The translations under genes and the position numbers were made by a program. A stretch of DNA of 64,000 nucleotides from Oscillospiraceae bacterium (lineage in GTDB: Bacteria; Bacillota; Clostridia; Oscillospirales; Acutalibacteraceae): the NCBI GenBank assembly GCA_015065725.1, contig SVPV01000004.1:1-64000 (forward strand), read 5' to 3'. The notes under the pieces were generated by a model. That model ran no database searches and had not been told where the DNA came from. It was given only the letters and a program-made list of their open reading frames with translations. Shown piece by piece: positions 27,859 to 36,479 of the stretch (the stretch's first letter is position 1; each line of letters opens with the position of its first letter).

Positions 27859-28455
27859 ATGCAACAGGAAAATATAACTCTGACCGACATAGAGGAAAAA
27901 GAGCCATCCTATACCTTTAATATTGACGGTAACGAGCGTGAATACAGCATTGAAGAAATAAAAGATTTAATGCAAAAAGGTTTTAATTATCAGCTTGTTT
28001 CTGACGATTATCAGCGTGTTCTTAATATGGCACAGGCTGAGGGCAGTAGTGTTGGTGAATACTTAAGTCGGCTTGAGGAAAAAAGGATTGCCGAAAGGCG
28101 AGAGGAGTTACTTAATAAGTGCGGCGACAGCGAGCTTGCGGAATATATTTTAAATCTTGAGGCTGCGGCTTCGGCAAATAAAGATGCCGATTTTGATGAG
28201 CTTCGAGAGTATTTTCCGCAAATAAAGGATAAAAGCGAATTGCCTTTAGAGGTAACCTGTGCCGCAAAACTTAAGGGCACTAGGCTTCTTGACGAGTGGC
28301 TACGCTACCGCCAAAGAAAACAAAGTGAACTATCGGCCGTAAGGTCAAAACAAAAATCGGGTCAAGAGAGCAGTATCGGCTCACAGCGTGAGCATATAAC
28401 TGCCGATTATGACCCCGCAAAGCTCCAATTCATAAAGGGAGTTTGGGGCAAATAA
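27859..28455 (+). CDS. Putative phage scaffolding protein
   Basis: The 198-residue, highly charged, mostly helical protein lies directly before the capsid gene, the usual place of the scaffold. It includes a predicted coiled region (YLSRLEEKRIAERREELLNK) and a basic C-terminal part (WLRYRQRKQSELSAVRSKQK), as scaffolds use to bind capsid. No protease motif is seen, and no separate head protease gene exists in the cassette. Confidence 0.7.
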   Translation: MQQENITLTDIEEKEPSYTFNIDGNEREYSIEEIKDLMQKGFNYQLVSDDYQRVLNMAQAEGSSVGEYLSRLEEKRIAERREELLNKCGDSELAEYILNLEAAASANKDADFDELREYFPQIKDKSELPLEVTCAAKLKGTRLLDEWLRYRQRKQSELSAVRSKQKSGQESSIGSQREHITADYDPAKLQFIKGVWGK

Positions 28456-28474
28456 AAAACAAAGGAGAAAAATT

Positions 28475-29659
28475 ATGTCAATCAATTCTATTATTAATGC
28501 AGAAAAATATTCAGAAGAGCTCGACCGTGTGTTTTCACAAAAGAGCGTTACAGGCTTCTTTGCAGACAATGCAATGGCAGCTAAATTCGTAGGAGCAAAG
28601 ACGGTTATAATCCCTGATATCGATTTCCAAGGACTTACCGATTATGACCGCAACAGCGGTTATAGCAAGGGTGCTATCAGTGTAAAAAACACCTCTTATA
28701 CCATGACAATGGACAGAGCCCGTTCTTTGCAGATAGACCGTGAGGATATGGACGAAACAGGTATTGCAAATCTTGCAGGCAAGGTTTTGGGCGAATATGT
28801 TCGCACCAAGGTAGTACCCGAGTGTGATGCTTATGTTATTTCAAAACTATATAGTATTGCAAATGACAAGGGCAATATCATCGACGCCGATGCCAGCACA
28901 CCTATTGCTAACCTTCAGGACTTAATTAATCAGGTACGCGGCAAGGTTGGTTTTGATGAGGAATTAGTAGCATTTATTGATAACTCTATGTACGCTCATA
29001 TGCAGTCCTCTGATGAGCTTTCTAAGATGATTACCGTTTCCGACTTTAAGCAGGGCGACGTTAATCTTACTGTTAGAAGCTTTAACGGTGTGGCACTTCT
29101 TCCCGTTGTAAATGAGAGAATGAAGACCGAATTTGATTTTGCAGTTGATGAAAACGGCGGTTTTAAGCCCACCGATGCCGCTCGCGACATTTATATGCTT
29201 GTATGTCCGAAAAATGCGGTGCATCTTGTTAAAAAGACAGAAAATATGCGTGTTTTCACACCTGAGCAGAATGTTGATGCAGATGCTTACAAGTTTGACT
29301 ACCGTATTTATTATGATGCTTTTGTAGGTAAAGACGGTGCTAATGCTATTTATGCTTGGCCGGCACCGACCATAACATTTACTACTAAGCCCGAATCTAC
29401 CGAAGCTCCTAATACTATAGGTGCATACCTTAGTGTTTCTGCTAAATCCACAGGAGAAGTAACATATCAGTGGTACTCATGTGAGGATGAGACAGGACGT
29501 AATCCTAAGCGTATTTTAGGTCAGACATCAGGTTCATTTGAAGTTGGTTTAGATGCTCCTGCAGGCACATATTACTATTTTGCAAGAGCTTATGTAGACT
29601 CGTTAATTTACAAGGATACAGATGTTGTTAAGGTTGAATTATACGAACCCGATCTTTAA
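28475..29659 (+). CDS. Phage major capsid protein with C-terminal Ig-like domain
   Basis: The first ~290 residues look like an HK97-fold capsid protein of the P22/siphophage gp-type: an N-terminal arm, KGAISVKNTSYTMTMDRARSLQIDREDMDETG, and the EAD-like LVCPKNAVHLVKKTENMRVFTPEQNVDADAYKFDYRIYYDAFV end. Residues ~295-394 form an Ig-like/Big domain (TITFTTKPESTEAP, VTYQWYSCEDETGR, AGTYYYFARAYV), which would decorate the capsid surface. A strong terminator follows, as often after capsid genes. Confidence 0.88.
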   Translation: MSINSIINAEKYSEELDRVFSQKSVTGFFADNAMAAKFVGAKTVIIPDIDFQGLTDYDRNSGYSKGAISVKNTSYTMTMDRARSLQIDREDMDETGIANLAGKVLGEYVRTKVVPECDAYVISKLYSIANDKGNIIDADASTPIANLQDLINQVRGKVGFDEELVAFIDNSMYAHMQSSDELSKMITVSDFKQGDVNLTVRSFNGVALLPVVNERMKTEFDFAVDENGGFKPTDAARDIYMLVCPKNAVHLVKKTENMRVFTPEQNVDADAYKFDYRIYYDAFVGKDGANAIYAWPAPTITFTTKPESTEAPNTIGAYLSVSAKSTGEVTYQWYSCEDETGRNPKRILGQTSGSFEVGLDAPAGTYYYFARAYVDSLIYKDTDVVKVELYEPDL

Positions 29660-29681
29660 TAATATCATCTAAACAATTTGG

Positions 29682-29709
29682 GCGGGAGGCAACTGCCTCC
29701 CGCTTTTTT
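29682..29709 (+). terminator. Strong terminator after the capsid gene
   Basis: A perfect stem GCGGGAGGC-AACT-GCCTCCCGC followed by six T. It would reduce transcription of the portal and later genes relative to capsid. Confidence 0.95.
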
Positions 29710-29743
29710 AAAATAAAATATTTTCGTTATTTAGGAGGAAAAA

Positions 29744-31375
29744 ATGAAAATTAATCCAAACGAAATTTTTAAAGAATATGAAAACGGCGTAAGCTTTAAG
29801 GAATCGATAGGTTCAAGGGGATTATACGAACAGACAAAAATTAACGAACGCTTCTTTATTGGCGACCAATGGCACGGTGCTAAGTGCGGTAACGACCGCC
29901 CTCTTGTTCGTCATAATATAATCAAGCGAATAGGTGATTTTAAAATGGCACAGGTGCTATCTTCTCCTATATCCGTAAACTTTAGTGCCGACGGTGTGCC
30001 AAATACTGTTGGTATTAAGGGCAAAAAACGTCTGTATGACAGAGTTATGGAGTCAAATTATATAAAGGATTTTTCTGATAAAGCCGACAATGATGAAATA
30101 GGACTTGTTATGTCTTTATTGTCTGCCTATCAAAAGGTTACTGCCGAAAGGGTAGGTCTTAATACTATTTGCAGTACATTGCTTAAAAACGCCTACGTGT
30201 CGGGTACAGGTATACTTTACACCTATTGGGACCAAGAAATAAACACAGGTCTTTATGCTGATGATACACAAAACACAGCTATAAAGGGTGATATTCGTTG
30301 CGAGGTTTTAGATGCTACAAATGTATATTTCGGCGATCCCGTGCTTACAAGTGTTGAGGAGCAACCATATATAATTATAGCTTCAAGGCAGTCAATTTTG
30401 TCGGTTTTAGGTGAGGCTGAGTGTTTCGGTGCAGATAAAATATCCTTAAACCGCATTAAATCCTCGGCGATAGACGGCAAGGTTTTGGTGCTTACAAAGC
30501 TGTTTAAAACTAAAAACGACAACGGTGAAACTACTATAAAGTGTGTAAAAGCTACCGAAAATGCAACTGTACGACCTATGTTTGATACAGAGCTTCATCT
30601 TTATCCGTTATCCATTTTTAATTGGGAAACACGCTCTGATAGGATATACGGGGAGAGCGAAATCACCTATCTAATTCCTAATCAAATCGCTATTAACCGT
30701 ATGATAACCGCACAGGTATGGGCTTCTATGATAAGCGGCATGCCTATGATGGTGGTTAACGGTGATACCGTTTCGGGCGAGCTTACTAATGACCCTGGGC
30801 AGATAATTAAAATTTACGGTTCTAACGAGGATGTTTCGGGTGCTATAGGGTATGTTACTCCGCCTGATTTTAGTTCAAACTTCACACAAAGCATTAGCGA
30901 CCTTATAAACAACACCTTAACACAAAGCGGTGCTAATGAGGTAGCGTTAGGTGACAGTAAGCCTGATAACGCAACAGCACTTATAACAATGCAAAGAGCG
31001 GCAACATTACCATTACAACTTATTAAAAACCGTTTTTATGCCTTTGTTGAAGATTTTTCTAGAGTATGGGTGGATTTTTGGATAACCAAATACGGAAACA
31101 GACGTATAAAAATAGAGGATGAAAACGGAATATGGTATATGCCGTTTAATGCCGAAAGATATAAAAATCTTATGATAACCGCAAAAGTAGAAGTGGGAGC
31201 CGATAATGTTTACAGTGCCGCAGAAAGCGTGAATACACTTACTTCGCTTTATGAAAAGGGAATTATAAATAAGCGTCAGTATCTAAAGCGTTTACCGGTA
31301 GGTGTTATACCTGATATAAGCGGACTAATGCTAGAGCTTGAGGAAGAGGAGGCACCTGAAAATGACAGCAAATAA
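29744..31375 (+). CDS. Phage portal protein
   Basis: The 543-residue protein fits the portal family: an N-terminal NERFFIGDQWHG block, RPLVRHNIIKRIGDFKMAQV, a central LIPNQIAINRMITAQVWASM helix and a C-terminal acidic end. It forms the dodecameric DNA entry channel. AGGAGG lies before the ATG. Placement after capsid instead of directly after TerL is unusual. It overlaps the next gene by 14 bases. Confidence 0.85.
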   Translation: MKINPNEIFKEYENGVSFKESIGSRGLYEQTKINERFFIGDQWHGAKCGNDRPLVRHNIIKRIGDFKMAQVLSSPISVNFSADGVPNTVGIKGKKRLYDRVMESNYIKDFSDKADNDEIGLVMSLLSAYQKVTAERVGLNTICSTLLKNAYVSGTGILYTYWDQEINTGLYADDTQNTAIKGDIRCEVLDATNVYFGDPVLTSVEEQPYIIIASRQSILSVLGEAECFGADKISLNRIKSSAIDGKVLVLTKLFKTKNDNGETTIKCVKATENATVRPMFDTELHLYPLSIFNWETRSDRIYGESEITYLIPNQIAINRMITAQVWASMISGMPMMVVNGDTVSGELTNDPGQIIKIYGSNEDVSGAIGYVTPPDFSSNFTQSISDLINNTLTQSGANEVALGDSKPDNATALITMQRAATLPLQLIKNRFYAFVEDFSRVWVDFWITKYGNRRIKIEDENGIWYMPFNAERYKNLMITAKVEVGADNVYSAAESVNTLTSLYEKGIINKRQYLKRLPVGVIPDISGLMLELEEEEAPENDSK

Positions 31376-31715
31376 AATTTTTCTAGCTTCCTTGGACCTA
31401 CTCGGATACAGTGGAATAAACGGTGATAAATCGGGACTTGAGGTACTTGAGAGCCGTGCGGTTTGTGCTATAAATCAAATTCTAGCAGACCTTTCTGTCA
31501 ATATAGAAATATCAACTCTAGAGGATACTTTGGCTCTTCAAAACGGCGGAAACGAAGTGCTTATATACGGTGTGGCAATGCTTTTAGCATTAAGTATTGA
31601 CGATGCCGAAAAAAACAGGTTTTTCGCCACAATTTACAACAGAAAAAGAACGTCGTATAAGGTAGAAATTGCAAAGATAAACGATGTTCTACCTTTTAGT
31701 GACGGTGGGGTGTGA
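31362..31715 (+). CDS. Putative head-tail connector protein
   Basis: The 117-residue protein is helical with a DUF/gp6-type adaptor look (AINQILADLSVNIEISTLEDTLALQNG, VLIYGVAMLLALSIDDAEKN, FFATIYNRKR). Its place right after the portal suggests the adaptor ring. GGAGG precedes the ATG at 31362, and the gene lies partly inside the portal gene end. Confidence 0.65.
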   Translation: MTANKIFLASLDLLGYSGINGDKSGLEVLESRAVCAINQILADLSVNIEISTLEDTLALQNGGNEVLIYGVAMLLALSIDDAEKNRFFATIYNRKRTSYKVEIAKINDVLPFSDGGV

Positions 31716-31717
31716 TT

Positions 31718-33781
31718 ATGAAATTCCCACATCTTAACAGAAGCTTTAAAAGCTTTGAGCGTGACATTAAGCTTGACGGCGGACTTAACACATCTACTGC
31801 ACCAATGGTTTTATCGGAAAACACTTTAAGTGAATGTAATAATATGATTTTTGAAAACAGTCTGCTTAAAACCCGTAAAGGCTTTTACAGTGACGAGGGT
31901 ATGATAATTAAAAACCTTGCAGATAACGGTGAATATACAGTAAAGCCCCTTGAATTTTCAAGTGAACAGTTCGTTTTAAACGGAGATATGGGAAGAATCG
32001 GTCACTTTATATCAGGTGACGGTATGACCTACCAAAAAATTAATGTGTTTTTCTTTTATAACGACAATTCACACATAAGTCTAGGTGAGATATTTTTCAA
32101 TCGCATAGACGAAAACACCATTTTTTTACCACACAAATTTATATTTTTCAAGGGTGCTGCTACCTATGGCAGTGGAATATATCTCTTTTGTGAAGCTGTA
32201 AATTATACCGCCACAGCAACAGAAAAAACATATTTAATGTATGAACTTAAATCTGATTTTACCGATTGGATACGTCTAGGGGAAACCGATTGTTATATAC
32301 CTACCTTGTACTATAACGGCAGGGGAAATCTGTTCTTTGAATCTGCCGAGGCTGATAATGATGCTTATAAAAAACCTTTAGAGCTTGAATCGCAAAATAT
32401 GCTCACAGGTTGGTTTAAGACCTATTTTTCTGCAGACGGCAAGTCGGACACCTTTCAGCTTCCCGTTACATCACTTGACAATAAAGCTGTAGTTTGTACC
32501 CTAAACCTTAAAGACGGCGTTTCGTACCAGTGGTTCGTTCGCGAGGGCGAAAGTGAGCGAGAAATAGACTTTTTAACTACCAAGGTAAAGGTCAAGGTGA
32601 ACAGAGAAAACGGTATTATTAAATTTCTACAAGACGAAAATCCTTATCCTCTTCCTATAGTTTTAAGGGGAAACACAAATAACCTTTGCATTATGGCATG
32701 CAAAAAAGTGCCTTATGGTTTTGAAAGTATAGTAAGCTCAGATAACGCAGTTACCTATAAATCCAATATTGTTTTGTCGGGAAATTCTATAAATGAAAAT
32801 GAGGTTTATGTGGCATCAATAAAAAATCCGCTTTACTTTTCAAAGGATTCTAAAACATATATCGGTTCACCTTATGAAAAAATAACCGCTTTAAGTATTT
32901 TAGGGGACAGTCTTGTTGCTTTTAAGGCAAACGAAGTCTATTCTATTAAAATTACAAACGGCTCCTTGCTTGCCTCTACCGAGCTTATAAGCGGAATACA
33001 AAAAAGCTTTTATGCCCCTCAAACTATAAGCAGTACCCTTATAAATTCCAAGGTGGGTTGTGCTTTTCCTAAAACCGTTTGTGCTTTAGGACCGTACCTT
33101 TTGTGGAAAAGCAAATTTAAAATATATGCTATGAGTGAATCGGGAAAGCATTATACTGTTTCTTATCCCATTAGTGCAGAAATGGAAGAAAATACAAACA
33201 ACTTAAATGTTCCGTTCGCATTTCTTTACGAAAACTTTTACTGCGTTGTTATAAACGGAAAGATATATCTTGCCGATATAAATAATGCCACTTTAAAAAA
33301 CGAAAAATTAAATGCTAGGTGGTATATGTGGAGTCTGCCAAGCGGTGCGGAGTGTAGTTATGCTATAGATTTTGAGGGTAAAACTTTATTTGCTTTAAAG
33401 GATATAAGAGGAAAGCTTTGTTATAAAGCTATATTAGACGGTGCAAAAGACATAGTTTTCGAAATTTCAAATGATGAAATATCAAAATTGGAATATGAAG
33501 TAGGCGGATATTTTAAAACGGCATTTTTTGATACCGACGCCATAAAAATTGAAACCGTTACACTAAGTGCCGGTGCCTTAGATTGCCTAGGTATAGAGGT
33601 TGATACACACTATAAAGCGTTAAGCTTTAAAAAGAATGTTTCTCTAACGTTTGAAGAAGCACTAAAGGGAATTCTTAAAAAAATAACCGTTTATCCGTCA
33701 TTAAAAGCTGACAAGATGAGTATAAAAATTAGTGGAGATAATATGTTTTATATTGATAAATTAAATTTCACATATAGGTAG
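31718..33781 (+). CDS. Large phage structural protein, podovirus hub/nozzle-like
   Basis: The 687-residue protein opens with DIKLDGGLNTSTAPMVL...NNMIFENSLLKTRKGF. This 'GGLN ... L/KTRKG' block is typical of beta-propeller-like tail hub or head-completion proteins of short-tailed phages. The rest is beta-rich with repeated aromatic strands. It could be the hub that closes the head. It starts at ATG 31718 with GGGG upstream and overlaps none; a GTG at 31712 is less likely. The ribosome site of the next, host-like gene lies over its stop codon. Confidence 0.65.
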   Translation: MKFPHLNRSFKSFERDIKLDGGLNTSTAPMVLSENTLSECNNMIFENSLLKTRKGFYSDEGMIIKNLADNGEYTVKPLEFSSEQFVLNGDMGRIGHFISGDGMTYQKINVFFFYNDNSHISLGEIFFNRIDENTIFLPHKFIFFKGAATYGSGIYLFCEAVNYTATATEKTYLMYELKSDFTDWIRLGETDCYIPTLYYNGRGNLFFESAEADNDAYKKPLELESQNMLTGWFKTYFSADGKSDTFQLPVTSLDNKAVVCTLNLKDGVSYQWFVREGESEREIDFLTTKVKVKVNRENGIIKFLQDENPYPLPIVLRGNTNNLCIMACKKVPYGFESIVSSDNAVTYKSNIVLSGNSINENEVYVASIKNPLYFSKDSKTYIGSPYEKITALSILGDSLVAFKANEVYSIKITNGSLLASTELISGIQKSFYAPQTISSTLINSKVGCAFPKTVCALGPYLLWKSKFKIYAMSESGKHYTVSYPISAEMEENTNNLNVPFAFLYENFYCVVINGKIYLADINNATLKNEKLNARWYMWSLPSGAECSYAIDFEGKTLFALKDIRGKLCYKAILDGAKDIVFEISNDEISKLEYEVGGYFKTAFFDTDAIKIETVTLSAGALDCLGIEVDTHYKALSFKKNVSLTFEEALKGILKKITVYPSLKADKMSIKISGDNMFYIDKLNFTYR

Positions 33782-33788
33782 GAAAGAA

Positions 33789-34952
33789 ATGAAAAAACTA
33801 GTATTGGCGTTAATTGTTATTATCTGTATTTGTGCTTGCGGATGTCAAAATCCAATAAAAAAGATAGAGGGAAACAGCAAGATTTATGGGGTATGGTTTT
33901 CCTGCTTTGAACTCGATAAAATGCTTGCTACAGGGGATTTTAAGGCGGAATTTTCGTCCTTGATTGAAGACTGTAGCGAACTTGGTATAACCGATATGTT
34001 TGTACATACACGTCCTTTTTGTGACTCGATATATAAGTCGGAATATTTTCCGTTAAGAGCCTCTTTAGAGGGCATAGACTATGATATACTAGAATATATG
34101 ATAAACGCCTGTCATCAAAAGGGAATACGTGTACACGCATGGATTAATCCGTATAGGGTGAAAACAGACAGTACAGATATAAACACTTTGCCTACAAATA
34201 GTCCTGCAAGGCGGTGGCTTGAGGATGATGACCCGCAAAACGATACCAATGTAGTTCTGCTTGACGGAATATATTTAAACCCTGCAGCAGAAGATGCCAC
34301 AAGGCTTGTTTTGGACGGCATACGTGAGATTATAAATAACTATGATATCGACGGAATACATTTTGACGATTATTTTTACCCTACAGAGAGTTCTGATTTC
34401 GATAAGCTTCTATATGAAAAATACTCAGATAAAAACCTGTTTCCCTTGCCGCTTTCTGATTGGCGTAGAGAAAATGTCAACGCCTTTGTAAGTGAGGTAA
34501 GCCGCGTTATTAAATACCAAAACAGCGATGTGGTTTTCAGTATCAGTCCTGCCGCATCACTTGATAAAAATTACGAGAGCCTTTATGCCGATATAGCTTT
34601 GTGGACTAGAAACGGCTATATAGATTGGATAATTCCGCAGCTTTATTTCGGGTTTAATTACCCCGAAACCGAGTTTCAGTTTGATAACCTTTATAAGCAG
34701 TGGCAAGAAACTGCAAAAAACAGCGACGTAAAGCTAATAATAGGCTTGGCAAGCTACAAGGTAGATACTATAGAACCCGACGAATGTGAGGAATGGTCAA
34801 GCGGTAACCTTTTAAAACGCCAAATTGAACATATAAACAACTCTTCCGACGGTTGCTGCTTTTTCTCTTTGTCCTCACTTTTCGGCGATACTGAAAATCA
34901 AACAAACGAAAGGGAAAATATAAGGTCTTTAATAACGCGTTATAAAAATTAA
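33789..34952 (+). CDS. Lipoprotein glycoside hydrolase-like family 10 (YngK/DUF187-type)
   Basis: A lipoprotein signal with lipobox ICAC (Cys17) precedes a TIM-barrel domain: GVWFSCFELDKM, DMFVHTRPFCDSIYKSEYFP, GIRVHAWINPYRV, YDIDGIHFDDYFYP and WIIPQLYFGF are the GHL10 signatures. It probably acts on cell-wall or surface glycans from the outer membrane face. It begins only 7 bases after the phage gene stop with no terminator between, so it may be read from the phage cassette. Confidence 0.92.
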   Translation: MKKLVLALIVIICICACGCQNPIKKIEGNSKIYGVWFSCFELDKMLATGDFKAEFSSLIEDCSELGITDMFVHTRPFCDSIYKSEYFPLRASLEGIDYDILEYMINACHQKGIRVHAWINPYRVKTDSTDINTLPTNSPARRWLEDDDPQNDTNVVLLDGIYLNPAAEDATRLVLDGIREIINNYDIDGIHFDDYFYPTESSDFDKLLYEKYSDKNLFPLPLSDWRRENVNAFVSEVSRVIKYQNSDVVFSISPAASLDKNYESLYADIALWTRNGYIDWIIPQLYFGFNYPETEFQFDNLYKQWQETAKNSDVKLIIGLASYKVDTIEPDECEEWSSGNLLKRQIEHINNSSDGCCFFSLSSLFGDTENQTNERENIRSLITRYKN

Positions 34953-34994
34953 AAAATAATGCTGTCTTGTTTAATACAGACAGCATTATTTTTT
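34953..34994 (+). terminator. Terminator of the GHL10 gene
   Basis: AATAATGCTGTCT and AGACAGCATTATT form a 13-bp stem followed by T6. Confidence 0.92.
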
Positions 34995-35027
34995 CTGACT
35001 TGTCAAATAAAAAATCGGCGGTAGAAA

Positions 35028-35073
35028 CTTTTAACCTTACGGAATTTTATTTCGTAAGCGTGGCAGGTTAAAG
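35028..35073. other. Hairpin in the xer upstream region
   Basis: An outer stem (CTTTTAACC / GGTTAAAG) encloses an inner one (TTACGGAAT / ATTTCGTAA). The 207 bases between the terminator and the recombinase gene hold this structure and no recognisable gene or clear promoter. Confidence 0.45.
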
Positions 35074-35201
35074 TCACGTCACACTAAAATCTTGAAAATG
35101 CGGTCGATTGGTGTTAAAATAGTTATGTATTAATACTTTTGACACAATAAAACAATGTTCGACGTTTGTATTATACAATACTTAATTCGGAGTTGCAACC
35201 T

Positions 35202-36188
35202 ATGAAACATAAAATTTTGATGGAAGCCCCGCCGATTATAAGGGATTTTTTAACCTATAACGAAACAATAAAGGGTAAATCATCTTTAACGGTAGATGAG
35301 TACTATCTTGATTTGCAAACCTTTTTTCGTTATCTACTAAAAATCAGGGGCAAAACCGAAGAAACCGAATTTGAAAAAATAGATATTATGGCGGTTGATA
35401 TTGATTTACTTAAAACCGTAACGGTGTCGGACCTTTATTCTTTTATAGTTTTTTGTAAAAACGAAAGAGATAACAGTCCTGCTACAAGGGCTAGAAAAAC
35501 CTCTACACTTCGCATTTTCTTTAAATATCTTTCGGTGCAGACAAAGTTGCTTGATAGTAATCCTGCTGAAATGCTAGAAGCTCCAAAGATTAAGCAGTCA
35601 CTGCCGAAACACTTAACTCTTGAAGATTCGCTTGAGCTTTTAAGCGTGGTTGACGGTCCTAATAAGCAAAGGGATTATTGTATTTTAACTCTGTTTTTAA
35701 ATTGCGGATTAAGACTTTCGGAGCTTTGCGGACTGAATCTTGGCGATATACGTTCCGACGGTACAATGCGTATACTAGGTAAAGGCAATAAGGAAAGAAT
35801 AGTATACTTGAATGATGCTTGCAAAACGGCTTTAGAGGATTATATACGTGTACGTCCAAAGGATAATATTGTGGCTACCGATAGAAACGCCCTTTTTATA
35901 AGCCGTAATCATAGGCGTATTAGCAATAAAACGGTGCAGGCTACAGTGCAAAAATATTTGTCACTTGCGGGACTTTCAGGACAGGGACTTTCCACACATA
36001 AGCTACGCCATACCGCCGCTACACTTATGTATCAGCACGGTAATGTAGATATTCGCGTTTTAAAGGATATTTTAGGTCACTCAAACCTAGGCACCACACA
36101 AATATATACTCATATTTCAGATAATCAAATCAAAAATGCTATTGATTCAAATCCGCTTTCAAACGCTAAAATAAAAAAAGAGCAATAA
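35202..36188 (+). CDS. Tyrosine recombinase, XerC/XerD-like
   Basis: The 328-residue protein has an N-terminal SAM-like core-binding domain and a C-terminal catalytic domain. Catalytic residues are visible: Arg in NCGLRLSELCGL, Lys in GKGNKERIV, HKLRHTAATL, LGHSNLGTTQIYTHI with the nucleophilic Tyr. CGGAG lies 9 bases before ATG 35202; a TTG further upstream is ignored. It is near the phage cassette but resembles the housekeeping chromosome-dimer recombinase, so it is probably not the phage integrase. Confidence 0.93.
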   Translation: MKHKILMEAPPIIRDFLTYNETIKGKSSLTVDEYYLDLQTFFRYLLKIRGKTEETEFEKIDIMAVDIDLLKTVTVSDLYSFIVFCKNERDNSPATRARKTSTLRIFFKYLSVQTKLLDSNPAEMLEAPKIKQSLPKHLTLEDSLELLSVVDGPNKQRDYCILTLFLNCGLRLSELCGLNLGDIRSDGTMRILGKGNKERIVYLNDACKTALEDYIRVRPKDNIVATDRNALFISRNHRRISNKTVQATVQKYLSLAGLSGQGLSTHKLRHTAATLMYQHGNVDIRVLKDILGHSNLGTTQIYTHISDNQIKNAIDSNPLSNAKIKKEQ

Positions 36189-36194
36189 TTACCT

Positions 36195-36228
36195 AAAGGA
36201 CATCTTGCTGTTTTGCAAGGTGTCCTTT
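36195..36228 (+). terminator. Hairpin after the xer gene
   Basis: AAAGGACA-CTTGC / GCAAG-TGTCCTTT, a 13-14 bp stem 7 bases past the stop. The following T-run is short. Confidence 0.75.
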
Positions 36229-36336
36229 ACATTTGAAATTCTTTGTTTGCGTTAAAAAAGTCTTGATTTTTGTACAGTGTGTATAAATTTATGCCTAATT
36301 ATTTTAACCTAAAGTTTTATTTTTAACAAAAATGTA

Positions 36337-36365
36337 TTGAAAATCAAAATAAAAGGTGGTAAAAT
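36337..36365 (+). promoter_or_regulatory. Promoter of the glg operon
   Basis: TTGAAA (36337-36342), a 17-base spacer and TAAAAT (36360-36365). It leaves a ~105-base leader before glgC that includes GGCTTG/CAAGCC-like small repeats but no recognisable riboswitch. Confidence 0.7.
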
Positions 36366-36479
36366 AAATGTGTATAAATATTATTACTTGCATAGGCTTG
36401 TAATAAATTGGAAAAGCCTGCAGTATAATATTAAGTAATGTTTTAAAAAATTTCGGCTTGCCGAAAAGGAGATGTTTTT

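Larger units (their letters stand above)
26087..33781 (+). mobile_element. Prophage remnant: head and packaging cassette only
   Basis: Eight consecutive plus-strand genes, many overlapping or closely spaced, encode terminase, a small membrane protein, a scaffold-like protein, capsid, portal, connector and a large hub-like protein. No tail tube, fibre, holin, lysin, repressor, replication or dedicated integrase gene is present. No flanking direct repeat was found. All frames are open, so it is either a fresh deletion product or a maintained, domesticated module. It abuts host genes on both sides. Confidence 0.8.

Noticed and set aside
35148-35165. LexA-like box (AACAATGTTCG) ahead of the Xer recombinase
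   Set aside because: The half-sites have the wrong spacing for the Gram-positive SOS box CGAAC-N4-GTTCG.
35202-36188. Xer-type recombinase as the integrase of the phage cassette
   Set aside because: It has housekeeping XerC/D size and features, has its own upstream region behind a terminator, and no att repeats flank the cassette.
36372-36407. A short frame (MCINIITCIGL) ahead of glgC with an apparent AAGGTGG ribosome site
   Set aside because: The AAGGTGG lies inside the spacer of the TTGAAA-TAAAAT promoter, so it is not transcribed as a leader.
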